Assembly: GCF_034190915.1 (NCBI RefSeq)
Contig: NW_026947484.1
Span: 77,137,982-77,201,981 of the forward strand
Direction: 5' to 3'
Length of the DNA stretch: 64,000 nt
DNA from: Cavia porcellus
Lineage: Eukaryota > Chordata > Mammalia > Rodentia > Caviidae
Below the pieces are notes generated by a model. The model saw only the letters and a list, made by a program, of their open reading frames with translations. It ran no database searches and was not told the DNA's origin. The position numbers and the translations under genes are program-made. Shown piece by piece: positions 22,961 to 34,789 of the stretch. How positions within the stretch are numbered: the first letter of the stretch is position 1; every line of letters begins with the position of its first letter.

Positions 22961-23742
22961 TACATCAACATGGCGCTGAGCATAGATATTTCACCTGAGG
23001 AAATTTGCCAGCATAAAGAGACATGGAGGAGGAGAAGCTATTGCATTGAGGTATTGGGTTCTCCTACATGTTGCTATTTGAGCTGTTAGGTTCTCCTGGA
23101 GAAGCTGTAGTCCTTACATCGAGCATTGCTTCCTGGCTTCAAAGAGGAAGACGTGTGCCATTTGGTCTCCAGGATGAACTCACCATGCTGGCTTCCTGGC
23201 ATGTACTCGACTGTGCTTGTCATCATTGGAGCTTGGGGCCTCCGGGTCACTGAGGATGGCTGTGGCGATTTTCAGGAAAATCCTGAAAATCCTTTCTGCT
23301 CTTTGTTGTTAGTGTGACTTCTTGGATCCAGCATAGAACCCTCAACCTATCAGCACAGCTCCTTCACCCTGCTGGCATAGACATTCTAGCTTCCATTGCT
23401 GACCTTTGGGACTTCCCAGCACAGATCCATAAAAGAGACTGGCATGAGTCCTTCTTGTGGGCTCTAGACCTTCAGTTGGACTTGTGGGAAGCATTGTCAT
23501 GGGCTTTGGGTCTTCATCTGGACTCATGCAGGGCATTGCTGTGGGATTCAGTCCCTTGGCTAAATATACTTTGTCTTTGGTGTTATGGATAGATTTCCTG
23601 AATTTTTCTGTTAACTCTGGGTGACCATCAATAATATTATAAACTCCATGTCCTGATTCTAATTGTTCTCTGCACAGCCCCTAACTACAACATATGGTAT
23701 TCTGTTACAGCCTGAACAGATTGAGATGACAGCTAAAGTAGT
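22961..23742. other. Unassigned insert ending in an LTR-like 3' end
   Basis: About 730 less AT-rich bases separate the LTR at 22612 from a second LTR-like end ('tatggtattctgttacagcc' followed by 'tgaacagattgag'). It includes an ORF at 23314-23592 (92 codons) with weakly repetitive Trp/Leu/Asp-rich content that I do not recognise. It might be an insertion into one LTR, or remnants of two. A perfect 10-bp inverted repeat with a 5-base loop is at 23267-23291. Confidence 0.4.
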
Positions 23743-24977
23743 TGAAGAAAAGAGTTGGAAGCCCAGAAAGAAACTGGTAGGATCATCACTGGCTGTCAAG
23801 ACATCTTTATCTGACAACTCAAATAGCAAGAATAATGAAGTCTAGGGAAATTTTTAGTAGTAACATGAAAAAATTAGTAGGCTTGTATTAAATATTAAAC
23901 CTCACAAGAAGAAAAGATATTTATTTTTAAGCATTCCTCACCATACTATGCCAATGAATACCATTATTAATATCACAAATATTGGCAAATATCTTGGTTG
24001 TGAAATTCATAATATCAACCATCTGTTATGAATTCAAGTATATGGGTATAGGTGGCAGTTGTGAAATTACAAATCCACACAAGATGTCCAGTGGGGAAGA
24101 AAAATGATACGGAGGAGGTTTTGAAAATGAATTTAGTAGAAGGTAGGAAATAGGTGTACATTTGTTTTTTTCCCCTCAATCCTCCCATATTTCCATAATG
24201 TTCTTTGGTGAGTGGAGAATATTTTCCCCTGGGAATCTCTTACCAAAGTCAGTGCAGTAATGGGTACATTGTTTTACTATTTTATAATCTTTAAGTATAA
24301 ACCATATTCCATATGGTTTAAATATAAACCATATTCCTAAACACCTATATACGATGTATCTCTGGGCAGTAGGCTTCTATTTTGTTTACTTAAATTAGTT
24401 GACAAATTGGAAACCATTTGAAGCATGCCCAGCATATACTAACAGGTATTTATTTATTATAATAATTATTACTCATGTATGTTGTACCTTCCTTTCTACC
24501 TTTCAAAGGTCCTTCTTTTTTTGTCTAGTTCAAGCATCTTGCTTCAGAACGCTTCTCCAAATGCTTCATCTAATCACATTATGTAGTCTACCATGTATCC
24601 TCATTTTTTTTTCGCAAGTTTCTTGGTGTTCAGGTCACCCTTGTGTTATACTTCAAATCCCTGAAGATACTGTGCCAAGTAAGATAGCATTGAAGTCCAA
24701 CGTATGGTCATAGGGGAGATTGCTTGAGTTCGTACCCCAGTTCCACTAACTAGTTAAGTACTGATGCAAATTATGTAACATCTCAAAAACATTAACGTAT
24801 CTGTATACAGAGCTTTTCTGGGGTATTATTTTCTTTCTAGCAATAGCATTTCTGGGTCAAGTGACACGGCTTACCTCTGTATGACTTAACAAATTGCATT
24901 TGATACCTGTTTCCTCATAGGTATAGTGGCAGTTTAGTGGCAGGCTCTCATGGTAGGACTCTGATAGTTAACAGATA
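23743..24977. other. Unassigned AT-rich DNA, no gene seen
   Basis: No recognised repeat or coding signal. A short palindrome occurs at 24298-24320. Confidence 0.4.
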
Positions 24978-24980
24978 AAC

Positions 24981-25079
24981 TTTTTTTTTTTTTTCTTTTT
25001 TACCAGTACCAGGGATCGAACTCACGACCATGCGCTTACAAGGCAGGTGCTTATGCCACTGAGCTAAATCCCCAGCCCC
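24981..25079 (-). mobile_element. ID-like SINE
   Basis: A poly-T start is followed by the reverse complement of the SINE body. It contains the B box as 'gggatcgaactcacgac' and ends 'gagctaaatccccagcccc'. Low divergence suggests a fairly young copy. The target-site duplication is not clear. Confidence 0.9.
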
Positions 25080-27134
25080 GATAAGCATAGTCTTTAGCAG
25101 ATAATAAACATTAATGTTGGTGCTTATTTGCTTTGTTGGATAGGCTGAAATTCTTGTGCTGACATTTCCTTTTACTCAGCTCATCAAATTTAGAAGAATG
25201 TTTGACAACTAAAGCAAATGAAATGATTCCTTAACTGAGTGAGGTTTTTGTGTTAGCTGAGGTTTGAACTGTTGCCTGCCTTCTGGCTGTTCAGATCCAT
25301 GATTAATTAAAGGAGGGCTGAGTTGGTATGGTACAGCTTTTTACAAGACCTACTTAAACTAAAAAAAAAAAAAGAAACTGTTTTGGTAATCTCGAGGGGG
25401 GCAAAAGGAAAGGAGTGAAACTGTTAGAATAAAATCCTAAATCTTTCTCTGTTGCATAAGAAGACAAACTTTCCTCTTGCCTGTATAAACAATTTACTTT
25501 TAGACAGAACTTATGGAATGTAGAGCTGGGATGAGAAGGCAAGATTCAATTTGTGGGGTCATGCTTGGTGAGAAAAGTGTTCCCAGAAATAATATTTGAA
25601 GAAGGATTACATTCTGAACCCTGGTCAATTTCTTACCTTCTGGCAAAATAAATTACAGTGCTGGGCAGATTTCAAGCTCCCTCAGATGCCAGAGTTGATA
25701 TCCGATGAGGTTCTATTTGGGGCTATTTTACACCCATTTTAAATGGCTGCCAAGACATTTGCCTTTGTACTCCATCACCATTAAGCACTAAAGCTAGGCC
25801 TTGGGGTACTGTATGAGCTGCTGCAGAAGGGGTGAATTTTGACAGTTTAGTGGGTCCAGAGATTTTTACAGAGGTTAAGATCAGCTGGCAGTGGAAAGAG
25901 AAACACAGTCCCATGGTGAGGTATTTAGAATGACTTTGATTTCCTTTACGGGCATAAGAAAAGCTCTGTTCCTGCTCTTAAGACAGTAAAGGAATATGAT
26001 TAGTCTTGGCTGAGAATTTTGAATAAACTTTTGTGTATGGCTATATGTGGTTGTAAATATAATATGTAATTATATTTTGCAGTATCTATTAAAGCTATGT
26101 AATTATATGGTATATATTATATGATTATCTTATCATATATTATATACATATATTATCCATGTTATATTTTGTGTATGTATTTTATGAATATACTTGTACA
26201 TGCACCTACAAACATAGATACATCTTCAGTCATGTTTATTTTTTCCTTTTGTGTTTTGTCTCTAGAATAAAGTAAAAAAGGCTAAGCTTAGATTTAAGAT
26301 ATATTTGGTGGCATTTACTTTTAAATACTGAACTCTAAATCAGTAGCTTTCAAAGATTATAAGTCTGACTATTTCGTGTCATTGACATTACCTTCTAAGA
26401 GTACTGAATATTAAACATCCATTGTACAATAAAGGCAAATTCAGTTCGTTGTCATCATTCTTGATACAAAGATAAATTAAAGGAAATGAAGTTGAGTCAG
26501 GATGGAAAGACATTTTTACACTGGAAAGTAAAGCATATGTAACTGAAAACCTTTGAGGACTAGGAAATGGTTTATCATGTGGCTAAGTGAAAGAAATGCT
26601 ACCAGCACATCCAGTCACAACCAAAAATCACCAAAAGTGATACAGCTTCACTTGCTGTTGGATTTGTCCTTAGTAGAGAAGGCAGATTTATGGTTAGTAA
26701 TTTGTGTCCTTCAGAATTTAGAAGGAGTAGGCAGATGAAAATATAGTGTTTTCAGAAAAACCTTTCCACAGCTGACTGTTGGACAGAAACCCAAGTTTCC
26801 TGAAAACTCATGGAAAATCCATTCAGAGCCCTAAATCCCGGGCCCTTATTATGATTATGGAGAAAATAACTTTAAAAATCTGATACATTCATTTAGGCAC
26901 AAAGGTATATTTTTATAGTATTACAAAAGTAAATTAGAAATAGTCTTAGATTCCAAATAACCTGGTATTGTTTTATTTTGTCATAAATTGCATGTATTCC
27001 AATGCGATAGACCCCCTAGCAGGGTTTGAGGTTATAACCACAGCTAATGTATTTTAAAAAATAAAAAGCTTTTTGTCAGTATGGTTTCTGCTTCAAATGA
27101 TACAAGACATACTTATTTTCTAAGAAGGATCTTT
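25080..27134. other. Unassigned AT-rich DNA, no gene seen
   Basis: The very AT-rich stretch 26045-26170 is dominated by TATAT motifs. No protein or RNA gene is recognised. Confidence 0.4.
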
Positions 27135-27138
27135 CTTT

Positions 27139-27194
<56 letters not shown>

Positions 27195-27197
27195 TCA
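27135..27197. repeat. (TTTC)n microsatellite
   Basis: About fifteen nearly uninterrupted TTTC/CTTT units. Confidence 0.98.
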
Positions 27198-27789
27198 AGA
27201 AAAACCTTGAGAGACTAAGCAGGAAATAACACACACTCTTGGAGACATTTTAGTCAAAAAAAGAAATAATTGAATGCAAGTGAGAAAGTGAATATATTTT
27301 AAATTAAAGATTTTTGACAGGCCAGCTAAAGAACAAAGAGCCATATTTTATATTACCTGTTTTCCCAGGGGTTCAGTCATAGACTTTGATGGGAGGGCCA
27401 CTCGTAAGGAAGGCATGGGGCTGAAGAAATGTGGATCAAAGCAATCAACTTAAAGTATCTTACTCTGCTTCCAAAGGGCAGCTGTTTGGAATATTCTGGG
27501 GCCTTCCATGGTTAGGTCTGCCCTTTCTGAAATGGAAGTAGCAAGTAGTTAAAATCCTAGTCTAAGTGGCTGGGCTTGGTTTTAAACACCTTGTCAAATT
27601 TCTTCCAAATTTACATCACACATTGACAGGGGAGAATAAGTTACATGTACTTTTGGCTGATGAAATAAATGAAGTCAACATATGAATGACTTTTTTTTTT
27701 TAAAGAATAGCTCGAAGAAAGTACTTCTTAAGACATGGTTTCATGTTGGCCTCTCTGTGCTGTTGTAATTTGGTCTTGTTAATGTGCAG

Positions 27790-28130
27790 CAAGATAATCT
27801 TAGACAAGCTTCCTACTCTTAGGGCCTTGATTTCTTATTTGAAGTGGTGCTAATGATGCCTACCTTGTGATATCTGGGCAGACAGTAGGTGACTGAAAGT
27901 GTATGTGAAAGGGAAAGTCAAAGTGTCTGGTTCTTACTGGTCACCGCATAAATAGACATCAGCGAAGAGTTCAGTCTCTAGGGCTACAGAGCAAGGTTTG
28001 TCCCTAGCTCCCTATTTAGTGTGTGATGTAGGCAAGGCTCTTTAATCTTTCTAAACTAGATCTGTTGCATCGTAAAATGCCAATAGGTCCTACCTCAAAC
28101 ATCTGTTAAAAACAGCTGAATTAATAAAGA
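27790..28130 (+). mobile_element. One or two MIR fragments
   Basis: Two stretches (27790-27900 and 27985-28130) each show the MIR order of a 'caag...ctt...aatctttctaaact'-type core. Each is followed by a Pu/Py-mixed 'tgccaataggtcctacctca' or 'tgatgcctaccttgtga' segment. Both are highly diverged. Confidence 0.5.
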
Positions 28131-29029
28131 ATTCTAAAGCTTTTAATACAGAACCTATAATATAATAAACTCCCACAAGGTTTTCTCATATTATTGTGTG
28201 TGATTTCTCTGTTAGGTTGCTTGGCTGTTTTTCTCAATTCATTCCCAACCTCCCAGTCCCTCTATCACCTGAGCCTCTTTCTTTTCCATGTGTCTTTTTT
28301 CTTAGCACTGACAAAGGAGGCTACTATTGGTTTGTATGCATGGGGGAGAGGATTCTTTGTCTGTCTTCAGTGTTCAAAAGCAATGTAAGAACCTACTGTG
28401 AAATTGGTTGCATCCCTGTGCTCTTTACCTTTACCACCCTTCTGATGAGCTATTCTGATTTCATTTCTCGTGAGACAACAGAAATGATACTTTTGAGATT
28501 AAGTTTACTAGGCAGTGTTATATATAATTCTGATGTCCTTATAGTAGAAAATTATGCAGATTGATTATATGTTCAATCTTTGTAAAAGAGAGTATATATT
28601 TCCTCTTATAAGGAACAAGAACAACAAAATACCAAGTAAAATGTAAATGTAAGCTCAGCTGGAAGAGACCTTCCCTTATTTACCATTTCCTACCAAACAA
28701 ACACCCCACACACTTTATGTCTTATATAAGCTGAAAGTTTTGTTGCATATGACTCCCATAGCAAAAAATATGAACATAGATGCTTCTCATGGAATGAAGA
28801 GCCTTTGTGAAGAACAAAGATCATCACAGATTGCAGGGCGTGCATCAGTCACCAGGTCTGGTTAACATCCTCAGGGAGTGATGGAGTCTGTGTATTTCTA
28901 GAGAGACAAAGGGAAAGAGGCTGTCATTTCTCATCCTGTTTCTCTTGGTATCTATAATTTCTAGAATTTTTTGACAGCAGTTTCTAATGGAGCTAAAATA
29001 ATTTGTTTCTGCTCCCAATGTGGTAAAGT
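28131..29029. other. Unassigned DNA with a 122-codon ORF
   Basis: An ORF at 28196-28564 plus is hydrophobic at its start but has no domain I recognise and no supporting neighbours. It is probably chance. Nothing else is seen. Confidence 0.35.
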
Positions 29030-29235
29030 GGAATTACGCTGGCTATGCTGGAACATGAACTGGAGTTCTGTTAACTTTCATTACTTAATAACTATGAAAG
29101 CTTAGAAAAGTCACTGAATTTCTTTAGATATAGTTTTCCCATCTGTAAATTAGATATATCTTTGCCTAACATAGTGGTAGTAAAAATTACATGAAAAAAA
29201 ATTAGAGAACCATGTTCCCTAATGACCTGGCATTA
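29030..29235 (+). mobile_element. MIR fragment
   Basis: The order 'cttaataactatgaaagctt', 'gaaaagtcactgaatttctt', 'tttcccatctgtaaattaga', then 'taacatagtggtagtaaaaa' follows the MIR consensus core and 3' part on the plus strand. Confidence 0.7.
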
Positions 29236-30924
29236 TTAGGTCACATGCACAATTAGTTCATTTTACGCCTCTGCCTGTTTACTGGCATTGAGTATCACCA
29301 AAAGATAACCCATGTATATATAAAATATGTTACCATAGCAAATTAATGATTTGTGATTCTTACATATGCCTACACTGACATTTATGCACTGTTGGGGACC
29401 CAGCAGTATTAAATAGTCTACACAAATGAACATTATCTTATTTTTTATCACTGGGCAAATTTCCAGGATATTATCAACACATGCTAAAATTTCCTACACA
29501 CAGAATGTAATACTGAAACCTCTGCTACCTTATGCTTGAGCTCACAACTTCCATATGACTTGCCTCTCACTTGTGAAAAAAGCCACAGAACTTGTCAGCC
29601 AAATTCCAAAGTGACATTCAGCAGTGGATATTTGGACTCAGTTTTGGTTTTGCTTTCAGACTGTCCCAAGAAATTACAAAAAGTTTGGACACATATACAC
29701 ACTTTATTCTTCTCTCCACCCCCTCCCCTTACTCTTGAGCTCAACTGACATGTTTCAAAACCACTAACACACACGTTCACATATACACCTTCAGTAGGAT
29801 TCTTAAGATATTGCTTCCCATATGTAGCTCATAGATCAATTTAACTATACAGCAGTGTTCTTGGTTATCATCTCTCCTGAAACCATGTGGAATACTCATC
29901 TGCTCTAATCCTGGTCTATAATATTTCCAAAGTACTTTACAAGCCTGGAGTAATGGCCTCTAATGCCTTGCAGCAGCTGAGCTGGTAGCACACATGATAT
30001 CTTAAATGTAACAATCAAAGGAGCAGACTGGATCTTGGTATTTCCGCTGGCTTGCAGATGTGCTGTATCCAGATCCAAAATCTGTAATGTCAATTTTAGA
30101 CAAAAGAAGCTTAAAACAAAATAGTTTCCCTGCCTATGTCAACAACTAAGCTATAGTAAGGGAATGCTCCCCGATAGGGAGACTGCGTGTATTATATATC
30201 AGTTATCTGACCCCTACAATAATTTTTTGGGGAGTGTGTGTCCGTGAGCAACCTTGCTCAAGATTTATGTACAGAGGGCATTGTTGTATTAATCTTCACC
30301 ATGTGGAACTCTCCAGGTGCTAAGCTTTGATCTTCCTGCCCTCTGGTGCATTAAGTTTTCTAGTGTTCATTGACAATGATGTTTGTGATTTAAAGCAGTT
30401 TTTTCCTCATTGCAGAGGAGGAACAAAAAAGGTTCAGATAACTCTACCTTGAACCAGAGACCCTTGACTCCTTTTCTTGTTGGTCTTAGTTTGGTATAAA
30501 ATTCACTCTGATTCTGTTTAGGAGAATTTGACCGGCACTCCAAGGAGTAAAATAATATCTTTCTGAAACATTTTATGGCACATTAGATTACTTCTGGAAA
30601 TGCTAAGCTTGGCTGACTGGGGAGGCTTGGCCTTCATCAGAGTGGTATGTGAAGATGGAAAGTAAAGGGCAATTTTCCTTTTCTCTCTGCTAGGAGAAGA
30701 AAAAAGGGGGAGGGAAGGGTAAAAAGAGATTCAGGCATCAGAAGTCCAGGGCTCTCATGAATCTAATAATACTAACAACAAAGCAGTGCCATTTTCTAAT
30801 AAAAAGCATAATGTTAATCAATCTGATTTATTGTATTTCAGTAAATATAGTAGTATCTTGGAGTAAAATATGAAGAAATGTCAAGTAAGCCAAGGGCAAT
30901 ATAATATATAACAGGTAAGCGTAC
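29236..30924. other. Unassigned DNA, no gene seen
   Basis: Short ORFs only. No repeat family is recognised. Confidence 0.4.
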
Positions 30925-31105
30925 AGACTAGTGTGCGATTTCCTGGTCCAAACCCCATTTCTCTGCACTAGCTTCAGATTCCTCTTCTGTAAAACAGGGA
31001 AAATAGTAGTATTTACTTCTGAAGGTTGTAGGGAGAACTGAATGAGTTCTAGAACAGGCACTCTGTATCCTCAGTGCTGTACAAATGTTTGCCAATACCT
31101 TATTC
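30925..31105 (+). mobile_element. MIR fragment
   Basis: It contains 'cttctgtaaaacagggaaaa', 'gttgtagggagaactgaatg' and 'ggcactctgtatcctcagtg', in MIR order on the plus strand. Confidence 0.75.
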
Positions 31106-31495
31106 AAGTCCTTTGGGTAGAATGCCTTACGTTACATCATGAATAATTTTTTTTCTTCATATCCTCTTCTCTACATCAAACAGTGTGAAATCTTTGAACT
31201 TTTTGAGCTGGCAGAGATCAAGGATGGATTCTTACTAGGTAAGTGAACTGTAACTCTTTTGTGGAAAATACATTCCCATTTCATAGATTTGTTCAAGAAC
31301 ACTATCACGAGAGGAAGAAACTAGGGAATGGGAACAGTGGTGTTCTGTGATCGCAGATTTCCCCCCTGCATCTTCAAAGCCATCCATACCTTCTCTGTTG
31401 CAGGTAAGAGGAATTCTTTCATTTTCAGCCTTCTCCATCATAGGAGAATAGAAAAGGGTACTCTTGCCTCTAGTGCTATAGGTTGTGGTTTTTGC

Positions 31496-31690
31496 TTAAA
31501 CTTCATATAAATGAGATTGTATGCTAGAAAATGTGTCTGGCTTTTCCACTTAGCATCACCTCTAAGATTGATGCTTCTGTGTGCATTATTTCATCTTTTT
31601 TTTTGTTGCTGTGTGGAATTTTACTGTATGAATGTAAAACTTTATTTGTTAATTTTGCTGTTTACTTCAACTTTAGATACTATAAGAAAT
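31496..31690 (-). mobile_element. Ancient L1 fragment
   Basis: The plus strand reads like the reverse complement of an old L1 3' end ('aatgagattgtatgctagaa', 'tgtctggcttttccacttag' and 'gctgtgtggaattttactgt'). It is highly diverged. Confidence 0.5.
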
Positions 31691-33109
31691 TTGAAAACAT
31701 TTAAATGACATTTTAATAGTATTCTACACCAACAATTTTGTAGTAACTTATCTACTATTCTTCTTATTTACATTGAAGTTTAAGTGAGGAAGCTCCAATG
31801 TTCTCTAAGCATTTTTTGAGATCTTTATTATCTAAGTCATACTGTTTTTTAATGAAGGGGTTAAATTTTCACGACTTTAGGTTACTGTTAATAATGATAG
31901 TTGACTGGAGAGTAACCAATGATAATCAATTAAGATGTATATGTTACTTTGTATAATCTTGAAGTGATCCCATAACTTACTTGATCTAGTCCAAAAGAAA
32001 GCTATGAGAAGTGATAATATGGTGAGATTCATGTTTTTAAGTCAGTGTATGAAGATAAAAAGATTCTGTATTCATTTTGAGATGAGTGTAGATGCTTTGA
32101 AGCCAGCTCCATTGATAGGCACAGGTCTTCCAGGTTTCCTTTTCTTTCTCTTGAAGTAGGGGCAGAAGTTAAAAGACAGTTTACCTTAGAACTGTTAGAG
32201 AGGAGCTGTGTCCTACTTTCAGGTAGCCTGAACCTGTCCTGTATTCCTTATCAGCAGCCAGGGCTAGAGGCTCAAAGGCCACACAATTAGAAATAAATGG
32301 CATCACTGGGGAATAAAGGACAGGGTCTAGCAGTCCCATTTCCCCCTTCATAACAGAAATGGAGAAGCATCCTTACAGTACTCTGTAGGATTGGATATAG
32401 AGAAGAAAGAAGACAGTGGAGAGTGCCACAAAGATCCATTTTTTCCCCTCTCTGGTAAAACTTAACTGTCAGGAACACATTAAACATGGTGCCAACACTC
32501 TTGGTTGGCTCAAAACTTAAGGTTTTCTTTGGGCACAGGAGTTTAAGTTCCCAAACTGGAAAAGTGCTGGGCAAAGCAAGATCTTGGGATAGCAAAACAG
32601 ATTTAGCTGATTCTTAAGAGTTCCAGATTACTTAGGCTGTAAGAGGTAATCTTATCTAAGAGTAGTAAAATTTGCTTGGAAGTCTAGTTTCGCTCCTTTT
32701 GAATGAAAAATCTTAGGAGGTCAGGCTGATGAAGCACAGCTGCCCACTTCAAAACTGGGTGGATGAGTGGCTGTTCTAGGAAGTTTTCCTCTAACTTAAC
32801 TACCCACTGTATTAGTGGAGTAACCAAGGCTGAGGAAACACAAGATGCTTGTGGCAGAACACTTAATTTGTGATGGCCCAGAGACTAAATAGCTAGTCTT
32901 GTCCTTTGAGATGTTCTTGGCCCCCTATCCTTCAAAGTGTGGGCAAGGAATGCCCTGATTAGAATCACAATGGGTACTTACTAAAAATACTCATGGAGAG
33001 ACCATATCCCAATCTCATTGTATTAAAATATTTTGGAGAGGAGCCTGGAAATGTGCATAAGTTCCTAAGTCATTTTCAAGAACATGTAGCCATTTAAGTC
33101 TTGCCACCC
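31691..33109. other. Unassigned DNA, no gene seen
   Basis: A minus-strand ORF at 32287-32595 (102 codons) has no recognisable domain and no neighbours that support it. Confidence 0.35.
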
Positions 33110-33491
33110 TGTTGCAGTTTGGATCTTAAGTGACCCCAGAGGCCCATGCATTAAAGTTTTGCTCCTTAGAGTGGTACTATTAGGAGGTGATGGAATCTTT
33201 TAAGAGATGGGGACTAGTGGGTGGTCTTTAGGTTTCTGGAGATGTGCCCTTGAAGAGAACTGTGGGAATTCAGCCACCTCCTCCCTCTCTTCTGATTCCT
33301 GGCCATGGGGTAAATTGTTTTACTCTACCATGCATACTCTACCATTGTCATTACCAGAGGCCTAAAAGCAAATAGTCCCCTAGATGGCAGACTAGAACCT
33401 GTGATCATAAGCCAAACAGACTTTTCCTTCTTAAAAGGTTTTTTTTAAAAATCTCAGAACTTGTTATAGTGATGGAAAACTGACTGACACA
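33110..33491 (+). mobile_element. MaLR-type solo LTR
   Basis: It begins 'tgttgcagtttggatctt' and contains 'ggtactattaggaggtgatg'. It ends 'ataagccaaacagac...gttatagtgatggaaaactg' followed by 'actgacaca', the usual MaLR layout. No internal region is seen. Confidence 0.75.
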
Positions 33492-33548
33492 CTCACCTGA
33501 CCCCTTATTCCAGGATTCTTAATTTAGTGGTTAGAAAGCACTTACTCT

Positions 33549-33639
33549 TTTTTTTTTTTTTTTTGGTATCAGGGATCGAACTCAAGACCTTGCACTTGCC
33601 AGGCAGGCACTTATGCCACTGAGCTAAATCTCCGGCCCC
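33549..33639 (-). mobile_element. ID-like SINE with target-site duplication
   Basis: It has a poly-T head and a body ending 'gagctaaatctccggcccc'. It is bracketed by 'agaaagcacttactct' (33533-33548) and the same 16-mer with one change (33640-33655). Confidence 0.92.
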
Positions 33640-33673
33640 AGAAAGCACTTATTCTTGTAATACCACCATCTCT

Positions 33674-33785
33674 CTCTCTCTCTCTGTCTCTCTCTCTCTT
33701 TTTGTTTGTCAGTACCAGGGATCAAACTCATGACCACGTGCTTGCAAGGCAGGTGCTTATGCCACTGAGCTAAATCCTAAGCCCC
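33674..33785 (-). mobile_element. ID-like SINE with a (TC)n tail between its duplications
   Basis: The body (about 33701-33785) ends in the SINE head on the minus strand. A (TC)n run (about 33670-33699) takes the place of the T/A tail. Flanking 15-mers 'aataccaccatctct' (33659-33673) and 'aatagcaccatctct' (33786-33800) differ at one base and are the target-site duplication. The microsatellite therefore lies inside the insertion. Confidence 0.85.
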
Positions 33786-34467
33786 AATAGCACCATCTCT
33801 TTATTTATAATTTGGGCAGTAGATCTTACTGCAAGTTCCTCTATAAAAAAGGACCTAATTCTTACATAAAAGGCTGGTTATATTATCCCTTTTGCTCCTG
33901 TGTGTATTCGTCACAGCTTGACTGAGCTGGATTCTTATCTGGCAGCTGAGAGAAATGTCTTTCTCATGCATGTCTTGGCCAGCTATAGGGCCATTCTTCA
34001 TATCCTGAAGAGTTTGTTTGGTTACTGGAGTAGCAATTTTCTCCTCCTTGGACAGGAACAGATGAATCTTCCTGGGATTCCGTGGAGAACTTTGTCCTGT
34101 TGTCCTGGGATTTTAAATTTCTCTTCTTTAGTCCCAGTAGAGTCTGTGATGATGGCAAGGCTATGAACCAACATGGTGTACCTTATACCACTCTCCTAAT
34201 TTTTCCCTTTCTTTCTCATTCCAAAGTACTCTTTCTTTTTGTATCATACTGTCTTAGGCTTTGTGACAGTTGAGAGGGACAGGATATCCAAATGAGAATG
34301 TCTTCCCTTGTGATACAGCTCTTCACATTTTCCTATGAGAATACTGCTACGGTTCTGGGGTGGCCAGCAAATAGTGATAAATAGCAACCTTTGTGCTGAA
34401 TTCTGTATTATCTTCTTTGACAGTAAAATTCTTTTTTTTTGTTTGAGTATAAGATTCTTAAAAATAT

Positions 34468-34553
34468 CTTTTTGCAGTACTAGGGATTGAAACCAGGGGC
34501 ATATTCCTGGCAAGCATGGGCTCTGTCACTGAGCTATTCCCCTAGCCCTCCAA
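34468..34553 (-). mobile_element. ID-like SINE, diverged
   Basis: The reverse complement shows a tRNA-like head ('gctagggg...tagctcagtgaca') and a degraded B box ('ctagggattgaaaccag'). Confidence 0.7.
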
Positions 34554-34586
34554 ATTCTTAGATACTTAGAATTGTTTCCTTGAGTT

Positions 34587-34786
34587 TCTTTTTGGTAGGG
34601 AAGGAATTAGGATTGAATCTGGGATGCTCTACCAGTGATCTACCCCCCAGCCCTTTTTATTTTTTGTTTTGAAATGACATCTTACTGAATTTCCCAGAAG
34701 TTTGCCCTCAAGCTTGCAAACTTCTTCCCACAGCCTCCTTCAGTCCTGGGTTTTCAGTCATCCATCACTGTGCCTGGCTGATTAAA
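34587..34786 (-). mobile_element. Composite ID plus B1 SINE piece (B1-dID type?)
   Basis: An ID-like half (34587-34657, ending 'taccccccagccc') is joined directly to a B1-like half (about 34660-34786, with 'cctccttcagtcctgggttt' and 'actgtgcctggc'). B1-ID dimers are known from several non-muroid rodents. Here the pair could also be two chance neighbours. Confidence 0.5.
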
Positions 34787-34789
34787 ATG

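Noticed and set aside
28196..28564. 122-codon ORF with hydrophobic start
   Set aside because: There is no promoter, no splice or homologue evidence and no recognised family.
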